DNA of 23,321 bases, taken from contig JBFKQC010000064.1 in the NCBI GenBank assembly GCA_041627895.1, positions 1 to 23,321 on the forward strand, given 5' to 3'. This document shows positions 5,770 to 12,374 of the stretch, piece by piece; position 1 is the stretch's first letter, and each line of letters starts with the position of its first letter. Source of the stretch: JBFKQC01 sp041627895. Lineage in GTDB: Bacteria; Pseudomonadota; Alphaproteobacteria; Rhodobacterales; Rhodobacteraceae. The position numbers were made by a program, and so were the translations under genes. The notes below the pieces were generated by a model, which worked only from the letters and a program-made list of their open reading frames with translations, was not told where the DNA came from and searched no databases.

Positions 5770-7371
5770 TCATACTCTGTTCCGCGCCTCGGACAGATCG
5801 GCCAGATCGTTGACGTTCATCCAGTTGCCCGAGACGTAGATCACCGCCACGGTCTCGCCCCCCGCGACCAGCCGGGTGAGGATCGTTGCGGTGTCCGCCG
5901 CCGCGAGCGAGCCGTCGTCCCGCATCGCCGCCAGTTCGGCCCGCAGCCGTGCCGCGCCCGCCGCCGAGACGCCCATCAGGCCCACCCACTGCCCGTGCAC
6001 CTCGCCGACATCCTCGCCGATGGCGGCAAGCGTCGGCGTTCCGGCGCCGAGCCCGCCCTCGAACGGTGCCGAGCAGGTGACGAGGTCCTTCTTCGTCGCG
6101 CCCGCATCCGGGTCGACCAGCAGCACGAAATCCTCGCGCCGGTCGCGCAGCAGGCTGACGAAGAACGGCTGATAGACGATGTCGCCGTAAGACAGGATCG
6201 TGGCCCCGTTCAGCGCGTCTGCCGCGCGGGCGAGCGAGACGGCCTCGCCCGTGGCGGCATAATCCTCGTTGACCACCTTGACGATATCCTCGCCCTCGAC
6301 GGTCTCGTGGCGATAGCCCGCGACCACCGTCACCTTGCGCACGCCGTCGCGGCGCAGGGCCTCGATCTGGCGGCTCAGGATCGTGCGGCCGCGCACGTCG
6401 ATCATGCATTTCGGCCGGTCCTCGGTCAGCGCGCCGAGGTCCGATCCGCGCGTCGCCGCGAGGATCACCGCGGCGCGTTCCGGCTGCGCCGCCAGATAGA
6501 CCTTTTCGGCCTCTTCCAGTTCCTGCGAATTGGCGAGCGCAAAGACGTCGTCGAGGGGGGCGACCTCGGATTCGATGGTCAGCAGCGACTGTTCCTCGAA
6601 GATGCGGCGTGAGACGTCGCGCATCGCCTGGATCGAGGCGCGCAGGTTGTGGTTGGCCCAGATCACGGTCGAGATCCCCGCCTCGCGGAACCGGTCGGTG
6701 GGCATGCGGTAGTATTTCGTCGGCACGATCACCACCGGCTTGCGGTGATCCCAGCGCCGGCTGAAGTCCAGGATCTCCTCGCCGTCGGCCTTGCGCGAAT
6801 GGATCAGGATCGCGTCGGCGCCGGCGTCGGCATAGGCGCGCGCCCGTTTCAGCGCCTCGTCCATGCCGGCGCCCGCGATCAGCGCCTCGACCCGCGCGAC
6901 GATCGAGAAATCGGCGTCTTCCTGGGTGTCCTTGCCGGCCTTGATCTTGCCGCAGAACTCCTCGACATCCGCCAGGTCGTCGCCGTCCGAGAGGAACGAG
7001 TTGGTCTTGGGAAAGACCTTGTCCTCGATGCAGACACCCGCGACGCCGCGCTGGCAGAGCTTCTTCACCAGCCGCCGGAAGTTGTTGAAATTGCCATACC
7101 CCGTGTCGCCGTCGACCAGAATCGGGATATCCGTCGCGTCCGACATGTATTCCAGCACGTCGAGCACCTGCGTCCAGCTCAGTTCGTTGTTGTCGCGCAC
7201 GCCCAGCGCGGCCGAGATCGACAGGCCCGAGGCCCAGACCGCGTCGAAACCGGCCTCTTCGACGATCTTGGCCGAAAGCCCGTTATGCGCCTCCATAAGA
7301 AAGGCCAGCTCGTCGGATTGCAGCAGCGCGCGCAACCGCGAGAATTTCGATGTGTCGGGGCGGTGAAGCAC
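5770..7371 (-). CDS. pepM: Phosphoenolpyruvate mutase fused to a C-terminal nucleotidyltransferase domain
   Basis: A 533-residue two-domain protein. Residues about 10-290 form a PEP mutase barrel with the diagnostic EDKVFPKTNS (116-125), matching EDKx5NS, plus LVDGDTGYGNFNN (85-97). It would isomerise PEP to phosphonopyruvate, the entry to almost all phosphonate synthesis. Residues about 300-533 form a sugar-phosphate-type nucleotidyltransferase: AAVILAATRGSDLGALTEDRPK (given here as AAVILAATRGS, 300-310, then DLGALTEDRPK, 311-321), VVAGYRHE, and a C-terminal SGNWMNVNDLADL. Such fused domains are related to PntC-type enzymes that activate AEP as CMP-AEP for transfer to lipids or glycans. The start is GTG 7371, with GAGG six bases upstream; an in-frame ATG at 7431 would add 20 basic residues unlike the family. 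It is first in a run of seven same-strand genes. The mutase call is firm; the CMP-AEP product is inference. Confidence 0.92.
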   Translation of the reverse strand: MLHRPDTSKFSRLRALLQSDELAFLMEAHNGLSAKIVEEAGFDAVWASGLSISAALGVRDNNELSWTQVLDVLEYMSDATDIPILVDGDTGYGNFNNFRRLVKKLCQRGVAGVCIEDKVFPKTNSFLSDGDDLADVEEFCGKIKAGKDTQEDADFSIVARVEALIAGAGMDEALKRARAYADAGADAILIHSRKADGEEILDFSRRWDHRKPVVIVPTKYYRMPTDRFREAGISTVIWANHNLRASIQAMRDVSRRIFEEQSLLTIESEVAPLDDVFALANSQELEEAEKVYLAAQPERAAVILAATRGSDLGALTEDRPKCMIDVRGRTILSRQIEALRRDGVRKVTVVAGYRHETVEGEDIVKVVNEDYAATGEAVSLARAADALNGATILSYGDIVYQPFFVSLLRDRREDFVLLVDPDAGATKKDLVTCSAPFEGGLGAGTPTLAAIGEDVGEVHGQWVGLMGVSAAGAARLRAELAAMRDDGSLAAADTATILTRLVAGGETVAVIYVSGNWMNVNDLADLSEARNRV

Positions 7372-7545
7372 GTTCGACCTCTTCGCTTGGGACGCGCCGG
7401 TTCTGGGCAATCGGCGGCGGGATGTAAACATGGCTCGCCTGCTCTTTGGGCGCTAACGGGCGCAAGTGCAACAGCGCAGGCCGCCGCGGCATATTGATCG
7501 CCGGGTCAGGCGGGATAAGGTGAGCGCGAGGGGAGGGACCGATCC
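7372..7545. promoter_or_regulatory. Divergent promoter region between pepM and the MetE-like gene
   Basis: This 174-bp gap must carry the leftward promoter for the phosphonate genes and the rightward promoter for the MetE-like gene. On the plus strand TTGATC (7495-7500) with TAAGGT 16 bases downstream is a weak sigma-70-like match, and GGAGGG just before 7546 is a strong ribosome site. On the minus strand I find no convincing -35/-10 pair and no PhoB-like double TGTCA box. Confidence 0.35.
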
Positions 7546-8658
7546 ATGCCGAACGCCAAGCCGCCCTACCGCGCCGATCATGTCGGCAGCCTGCTGAGGC
7601 CCGCGGCCGTCGCCGCCGCGCGACAGGCGCATTTCCGGGACCGCGCGATCACCGCGGGCGAGTTGCACGAGATCGAGGATGTCGAGATCCCCGCGCTGAT
7701 CCGGATGCAGGAAGAGGTCGGGCTGAAGGCCGTGACCGACGGCGAGGCGCGCCGATCGTTCTGGCATTACGACTTCATGGGGATGCTGGACGGCTTCGAC
7801 CTGGTCGAGCGCGACGAGGGCGTGCAGTTCGCCGGCGTCAAGCTGCGCCCGATCTTCCCGACGATCTCGGGCAAGCTCGGCTTCCCGGCCGATCACCCGA
7901 TGATCGACCACTTCAGGTTCGTCGCCGAACATACTGCGGTCACGCCGAAAATCTCGATCCCTGGCCCGTCGTGCTGTCATTTCCGCACCGCGCCCGAAGA
8001 CATCGCGCCGCCAGAGTACAAGGACCCGGACGTGCTGTTTTCCGATATCGCGGCGACCTATCGCAAGGCGGTCGCGGCGTTCTACGGGGCGGGCTGCCGG
8101 TATCTGCAGATGGACGACATCTTCTTCGCCTATCTCTGCGACCCGAAGCACCGCGCCGAGAAGGCGGCGCAGGGCCAGGACCCGGACTGGCTGATCGGTC
8201 GCTACGCCTGGATGATGCGCGAGGCGATCCGCGACCGGCCCGCCGACATGGTGATCGGAATGCACATGTGCCGCGGCAACTTCCGCTCGACGCACGCGGC
8301 CGAAGGCGCCTATGACGCGGCGGCCGAGGCGATCTTTTCCACCGGCGTCGACATCTTCTTCATGGAATACGACACCGACCGCGCCGGCGGGCTCGAGCCG
8401 CTGCGGCTGCTGCCGAAGGGCAGGCAGCGGGTGATGCCCGGCTTCATCACCACCAAGACCGGCGAACTCGAGCCGATGGACTGGCTGAAGGCGAAATTCG
8501 ACGAGGCGTCGAAATACGCCGATCTCGACCAGTTGGGCATCGCGCCGCAATGCGGCTTCGCCTCGACCGAGGAGGGCAACGAGATCACCGCGGACGACCA
8601 GCGCCGCAAGCTGGACCTGGTCGTGCGCTGCGCCGAGGCGATCTGGGGCGGGGTCTGA
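7546..8658 (+). CDS. Cobalamin-independent methionine synthase II-like methyltransferase (MetE C-terminal domain family)
   Basis: A 370-residue TIM-barrel protein corresponding to only the catalytic C-terminal half of MetE (full MetE is about 750 residues). It begins with YRADHVGSLLRP (9-19), typical of stand-alone YxjG/YxjH-like members, and has VTDGEARR (63-70). Candidate zinc ligands are His240 and Cys242 in GMHMCRGN, Glu274 in FFMEYD and Cys336 in PQCGFAS, so the metal site for thiol activation looks intact. The family transfers methyl groups to homocysteine or related thiols; the methyl donor of stand-alone members is not generally methyltetrahydrofolate and is uncertain here. The start at ATG 7546 has a GGGAGGG ribosome site. 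It is divergent from the phosphonate genes and convergent with glk, so it appears monocistronic; no link to either neighbour is evident. Confidence 0.88.
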   Translation: MPNAKPPYRADHVGSLLRPAAVAAARQAHFRDRAITAGELHEIEDVEIPALIRMQEEVGLKAVTDGEARRSFWHYDFMGMLDGFDLVERDEGVQFAGVKLRPIFPTISGKLGFPADHPMIDHFRFVAEHTAVTPKISIPGPSCCHFRTAPEDIAPPEYKDPDVLFSDIAATYRKAVAAFYGAGCRYLQMDDIFFAYLCDPKHRAEKAAQGQDPDWLIGRYAWMMREAIRDRPADMVIGMHMCRGNFRSTHAAEGAYDAAAEAIFSTGVDIFFMEYDTDRAGGLEPLRLLPKGRQRVMPGFITTKTGELEPMDWLKAKFDEASKYADLDQLGIAPQCGFASTEEGNEITADDQRRKLDLVVRCAEAIWGGV

Positions 8659-8683
8659 GGGTCGCGCCCGACCCCGGGGAGGG

Positions 8684-8728
8684 AAAAATCTTCGAAGATT
8701 TTTCGCAAATTCCTTCGAAGGAATTTGC
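8684..8728. terminator. Two tandem perfect palindromes between convergent genes (bidirectional terminator or repeat element)
   Basis: Palindrome 1 (8684-8703) is AAAAATCTTC followed by its exact complement. Palindrome 2 (8705-8728) is GCAAATTCCTTC followed by its exact complement. They are separated by one base and both centre on TTCGAA. They fill the 77-bp gap between the stop of the MetE-like gene (8658) and the stop of glk (8736). Palindrome 1 ends in a T-run on both strands, so it can act as an intrinsic terminator in either direction. Confidence 0.75.
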
Positions 8729-8735
8729 CCCCCGC

Positions 8736-9710
8736 TCAGGTCAGCGCGGCAAGGTAGCTCGCGCAGCCGGTGAGCGCGGCGAAATCGTCCTCGATCACCG
8801 CGACGCCGAAACTGTCCATCAGCCCCGAGAACCGGCCCTTGTCGCGGAACGCCCCGGCAAAGCCGAATTCCGCGAGATAGGGCGCGAAGGCCCGCGCCAC
8901 GCCGCCGGACAGGTAGATGCCGCCATAGGGCAGGGTGATCAGCGCCAGGTTCCCGGCCACCGCGCCTAGCTTTTCGGCGAAGACGCGCGCCGCCGCCCCG
9001 GCGCGCGGGTCGCTGCCGGCGCCGAGCGCGGCCATGATCTCGGCGGCGCTGGCGGCGCGCGGGTCGCCTTCGCGCTCGCCCAGCCAGGCATAGACCCGTT
9101 CCAGCCCGCGGCCCGAAAGCACCTCTTCGGTCTCGGGGAAGCCATGCGCCTTCTCGACGAAATGCGCTAGGCTCAGGTCGGTCTCGTCGCGCACGGCAAG
9201 GCCGGCGTGGCCGGCTTCGGACGCGGCGACGTGGCGGCCGTGGGGGGTGTTGTAGACCGGTGCGATGTTGAACCCGGTGCCGATGCCGATCACCAGTTGC
9301 GCGGCGCTGTCCTCGGCGGCCGGCTGCGGCACGATCTGGCGCAGGTTCGCGGCGTCGATGCGGCCGAGCGCGTGGCCCTGCGCCTGCAGGTCATTCAGCA
9401 GCGCGGCCGTCTCGGCCCCGGTGGCGCGGGCCAGCGTCGCCTTGTCCATGCGCCAGTCGAGGTTGGTCATCTGCGCGACATCGTCGCGCACCGGCCCGGC
9501 GACCGCGACGCAGGCGCCGATACAGTCGACGCCGCCCTCGGCCGCGACGTAGGCGCGCAGCACGCTTTCCAGGTCCGGGTGCTCGGCGTTGCGGAACCGG
9601 CGCACCGTCTCAGGCAGGACCTGCGGCCCCTCGGCCAGCGCCACCCGGGTGTTGGTGCCGCCGATATCGGCGACCAGCGAATAGGTGTCGGCAGGGCGGG
9701 GCGGGGCCAT
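8736..9710 (-). CDS. glk: Glucokinase
   Basis: A 324-residue ATP-dependent hexokinase of the bacterial Glk (ASKHA) family that phosphorylates glucose to glucose-6-phosphate. DIGGTNTR (15-22) is the phosphate-1 motif, LLNDLQAQG (104-112) carries the catalytic Asp107, GIGTGFN is the phosphate-2 loop, SEAGHAG the sugar-binding loop, and YLSGGVA the adenosine motif. The start ATG 9710 has AAGGA about seven bases upstream; an upstream ATG in this frame would overlap the beta-glucosidase and add residues unlike the family. It lies 10 bp after the beta-glucosidase stop, forming aglR-bgl-glk, and would trap glucose released by AglA and the beta-glucosidase. S. meliloti-type agl loci lack this exact arrangement, but glucokinase is a natural partner. 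Confidence 0.93.
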   Translation of the reverse strand: MAPPRPADTYSLVADIGGTNTRVALAEGPQVLPETVRRFRNAEHPDLESVLRAYVAAEGGVDCIGACVAVAGPVRDDVAQMTNLDWRMDKATLARATGAETAALLNDLQAQGHALGRIDAANLRQIVPQPAAEDSAAQLVIGIGTGFNIAPVYNTPHGRHVAASEAGHAGLAVRDETDLSLAHFVEKAHGFPETEEVLSGRGLERVYAWLGEREGDPRAASAAEIMAALGAGSDPRAGAAARVFAEKLGAVAGNLALITLPYGGIYLSGGVARAFAPYLAEFGFAGAFRDKGRFSGLMDSFGVAVIEDDFAALTGCASYLAALT

Positions 9711-9720
9711 GGGCGGTCCT

Positions 9721-11052
9721 TCAGCGGCGCAGGGCGCGGGCCAGCGCGTGATAGGACGCTTTCGGGGTCCTTGCCAAGGTGTCGAAGTCGACATGGACCA
9801 GCCCGAAGCGCTTCTCGTAGCCGAGCGACCACTCGAAATTGTCCAGCAGCGACCAGACGACGTAGCCCGCGACCGGCACGCCCTCGGCGATGGCGCGGCG
9901 GACCGCGGCCAGATGGGCGTTCAGGTAGGCGACGCGCGGGGCGTCGCCGACGGCGCCGCCGTCGATGCGGTCGTCGGCGGACATGCCGTTTTCCGTGACA
10001 AGGATCGGCAGGCCGCGGCCGTATTCGGCATGCACCCAGGTCAGGAAATGGTGCAGCCCGTCGGGATAGATTTCCCAGCCCATCGAGGTCTTCGGCAGAT
10101 CGCCCGCCCGGTCCAGCAGATCGCCGAACAATCCGCTGGGGCCCGGCAGGATCAGCTTGCGGGTGTAATAGTTCAGCCCCAGCCAGTCGACCGGCGCGCT
10201 GATCACCGCCATGTCGTCCTGCCAGCCCGCGGGCATGTGCGGCGCAAGTCCTTCCAGAACGTCCTCGGGATAGGCGCCGTTGCGGATGCCGCCGAGGAAC
10301 CAGCGGTTATAGATCCCGTCATAGAGCCGCGCGGCCGCGCGGGCGGCGTCGCTGTCGTCGGCGGGCGCGGCATATTCGTGATTGGTCACCGCGCCGAGGT
10401 TCGACATGCCGAGCGCACGCATCGCCTGGATCGCCCGGCCGTGGGCCAGGCCCACGTGATGCATGGCCCGCGCTGCGGCGCGGATGTCGCGCAGCCCCGG
10501 CGCGTGCAGGCCCATGAAATGGCTCAGCCAGGCGACGCACCAGGGTTCGTTGATCGGCGCGGCGGCATGCACCCGGTCGCCGATCCGGCCCATGATCAGG
10601 CGCGCGAAATCCGCGAACCACCCGGCGATGTCGCGGTTGCGCCAGCCGCCGAGATCGGCCAGCGGCTGCGGCAATTCCCAGTGATAGAGCGTGGCAAGCG
10701 GTTTCAGGCCGCGCGCCAGCATCGCGTCGACCAGCCGGTCGTAGAAGTCGAGGCCTTCCGCATTCGGCGTGCCGCGGCCCTCGGGCAGGACCCGCGCCCA
10801 GGAGGTCGAGAAACGGTAGGCGTCCAGCCCCATCCCGGCGGCGAGGTCGAGGTCTTCCTCGTAGCGGTGGTAATGGTCGCAGGCCCGCGCGCCGTTCTCG
10901 CCGCGCACCACGTTGCCCGGGGTGGCCGCGAAGCTGTCCCAGTGCGTCGGCCCCGCGCCGCCGAAGCCGTGGCCCTCGATCTGGTACGACGACGTCGCGG
11001 CCCCGAACAGGAAGCCCTGCGGAAAGTCGGCGCGCATGTGATCGAGGCTCAT
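9721..11052 (-). CDS. bglA: Beta-glucosidase, glycoside hydrolase family 1
   Basis: A 443-residue GH1 retaining glycosidase. It opens with FLFGAATSSYQIEG (14-27), typical of the family. The acid/base Glu169 sits in INEPW (167-171) and the nucleophile Glu354 in VTENG (352-356), both intact. HWE (124-126), NYYTR (294-298) and VVWSLLDNFEWSLGYEKRFGLVHVD, split as VVWSLLDNFEW then SLGYEKRFGLV, give the sugar-binding residues near the C-terminus. No signal peptide is visible, so it is cytoplasmic and acts on imported beta-glucosides such as cellobiose. It lies 25 bp after aglR and 10 bp before glk, so the AglR regulator probably controls it although the rest of the regulon is for alpha-linked sugars. 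The start is ATG 11052 with GGAG about nine bases upstream. Confidence 0.93.
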   Translation of the reverse strand: MSLDHMRADFPQGFLFGAATSSYQIEGHGFGGAGPTHWDSFAATPGNVVRGENGARACDHYHRYEEDLDLAAGMGLDAYRFSTSWARVLPEGRGTPNAEGLDFYDRLVDAMLARGLKPLATLYHWELPQPLADLGGWRNRDIAGWFADFARLIMGRIGDRVHAAAPINEPWCVAWLSHFMGLHAPGLRDIRAAARAMHHVGLAHGRAIQAMRALGMSNLGAVTNHEYAAPADDSDAARAAARLYDGIYNRWFLGGIRNGAYPEDVLEGLAPHMPAGWQDDMAVISAPVDWLGLNYYTRKLILPGPSGLFGDLLDRAGDLPKTSMGWEIYPDGLHHFLTWVHAEYGRGLPILVTENGMSADDRIDGGAVGDAPRVAYLNAHLAAVRRAIAEGVPVAGYVVWSLLDNFEWSLGYEKRFGLVHVDFDTLARTPKASYHALARALRR

Positions 11053-11077
11053 GGGGGCGTCTCCAGACGATGAAGGG

Positions 11078-12127
11078 TCAGGCGGTGGCCCGGCGCACGC
11101 CGCGGTGCGGGGCGGGCCCGGTCGACAGGCCGATGGTCAGTTCCGCCTCGAGCAGCCGGCTGCCGGGCGCCTGGCCCGGGTCCTGCACCAGCGCGATCAG
11201 CCGCTCGGCGCAAAGCCGCCCGGCATGGCGCACGGAGGACCGGGTCGCGGTGAAGACCGGCACATCGTTGCCGTTCTTCAGATAGCTCAGCTCGTCGTCA
11301 TAGGTGATTACCGAAATGTCGCGCGCCAGTTGCAGCCCGGCCTCCTCCACCGCGCGGCGGACCCCCAGCGCGGCGATGATCGACGAGACCAGGAACGCCG
11401 TCGGCGGATCGGGCAGGCGCAGCATGTCGCGCGCCGTGGCGTGGCCGTAGGTCTCGGTCATCTCGTCGGACCGGATCAGCGCCGGATCGGGCTCGATCCC
11501 GCGGCCGCGCAGCGCCTGGCAATAGCCGTCTTGGCGGCGCCTGGCGAAATCCATCACCTCGAGCCCGTTGACCAGGGCGATCCGGCGATGGCCGAGATCG
11601 GCCAGGAACTCGGTCGCGCGGTGGAAGGCGCGGCGGTTGTTCACGTCGACCCAGTCATAGGGGTGTTCGGCCTGGCTGACGCGGCCATGCACCACGAAGG
11701 GCAGGCCGATCTCGTTCAGCAGCCCGATTCGCGGATCGGCGGTGCGCGGCGAATGCACGATGAAGCCGTCGACCGAGCCGCGGGCGGCGATCTCGCGGTA
11801 GGCGCGCGCCTCGTCCGCGTCCGAGACCACCGAGATCACCATGTCGTAGCCGTGGCCGAGATAGGCCTCGCTGGCGCCGGCGATGAAATCGGCGAAGATC
11901 GGGTTGACGATCTCGTGCTGGGTCGAGACCGGGATGACGTGGGCGATCGCGTTGGTGCGGCCGGTGGCCAGGCTGCGCGCCGAGGCGCTAGGGCGGTAGT
12001 TGTATTTCGCCGCGGCGCTCAGCACGCGCAGCCGCGTCGCCTCGGCAACCTCGGGATAGCCGTTCAGCGCACGGCTGACGGTGGTCTGCGACAGACCCAG
12101 GATTTCGGAAAGTTCCTTCAGATTCAT
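11078..12127 (-). CDS. aglR: LacI-family transcriptional repressor of the alpha-glucoside regulon
   Basis: A 349-residue LacI/GalR regulator. The N-terminal helix-turn-helix (about residues 2-25, LKELSEILGLSQTTVSRALN) and hinge (YRPSASARSLATGRT, about 43-57) are intact; the rest is a periplasmic-binding-protein-like sensor domain with DGFIVHS, WVDVNN and DISVITYDDE. Position and divergent orientation relative to aglE match AglR, which represses alpha-glucoside genes until inducer binds. A perfect palindrome, CCAAAGCGCTTTGG, lies 13 bases upstream of the start, just below a good promoter, so autorepression is likely; a second copy precedes aglE. No clear ribosome-binding site precedes ATG 12127. 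It is transcribed with the beta-glucosidase and glucokinase. Confidence 0.9.
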   Translation of the reverse strand: MNLKELSEILGLSQTTVSRALNGYPEVAEATRLRVLSAAAKYNYRPSASARSLATGRTNAIAHVIPVSTQHEIVNPIFADFIAGASEAYLGHGYDMVISVVSDADEARAYREIAARGSVDGFIVHSPRTADPRIGLLNEIGLPFVVHGRVSQAEHPYDWVDVNNRRAFHRATEFLADLGHRRIALVNGLEVMDFARRRQDGYCQALRGRGIEPDPALIRSDEMTETYGHATARDMLRLPDPPTAFLVSSIIAALGVRRAVEEAGLQLARDISVITYDDELSYLKNGNDVPVFTATRSSVRHAGRLCAERLIALVQDPGQAPGSRLLEAELTIGLSTGPAPHRGVRRATA

Positions 12128-12139
12128 AGGCGGTAACAG

Positions 12140-12153
12140 CCAAAGCGCTTTGG
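12140..12153. promoter_or_regulatory. AglR operator O1 (aglR side)
   Basis: CCAAAGCGCTTTGG is a perfect 14-bp palindrome with a central CG, the usual geometry of LacI-family operators. It lies just downstream of the predicted aglR transcription start, so a bound repressor would block its own transcription. Its 12-bp core recurs at 12298-12309. Confidence 0.85.
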
Positions 12154-12164
12154 ATTACATGGCG

Positions 12165-12193
12165 AAGATACCGCCGGCTGCTCCGGACGTCAA
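12165..12193 (-). promoter_or_regulatory. aglR promoter
   Basis: On the minus strand, TTGACG (12193-12188) and TATCTT (12170-12165) are separated by exactly 17 bp, a good sigma-70-like match. The expected start of transcription is near 12158, a few bases before operator O1. Confidence 0.65.
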
Positions 12194-12249
12194 AGGTTGA
12201 ATATGCTGCGGTGCAGCGTGAAATGGCTTGTTTTGTTTGACCAATCAAC

Positions 12250-12262
12250 CAATCGACGATTG
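12250..12262. promoter_or_regulatory. Palindrome overlapping the aglE -35 region
   Basis: CAATCG-A-CGATTG is a perfect 6+6 inverted repeat that overlaps the TTGACA -35 element of aglE. It differs from the two AglR operators, so it could bind a second regulator; it may also be chance. Confidence 0.35.
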
Positions 12263-12288
12263 ACACCGGGCTGCGTTTCACCGATTTT
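12260..12288 (+). promoter_or_regulatory. aglE promoter
   Basis: A consensus TTGACA (12260-12265) is followed after 17 bp by GATTTT (12283-12288), a modest -10. The transcription start should fall near 12295, immediately before operator O2, leaving a leader of about 80 nt to the aglE ATG. Confidence 0.6.
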
Positions 12289-12297
12289 GAAAGGGTT

Positions 12298-12309
12298 CAA
12301 AGCGCTTTG
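12298..12309. promoter_or_regulatory. AglR operator O2 (aglE side)
   Basis: CAAAGCGCTTTG is a perfect 12-bp palindrome identical to the core of O1. It sits at about +4 to +15 relative to the predicted aglE start, a classic repression position. Its centre is 157 bp from that of O1. Confidence 0.85.
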
Positions 12310-12374
12310 GGATGATTCTCAAAGCAACCGCATATTGCGACGGCGCCGAGGGGCGCCAACGAGGGAGGATCTCG

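Noticed and set aside
7372..7545. PhoB-type box for phosphate control of the phosphonate genes
   Set aside because: Searched by eye for paired TGTCA-like direct repeats upstream of pepM and of the serine palmitoyltransferase-like gene; none is convincing.
7453..8550. 365-codon minus-strand frame opposite the MetE-like gene
   Set aside because: The plus-strand frame has the zinc ligands and a strong ribosome site; the antisense frame has neither motifs nor a plausible start.
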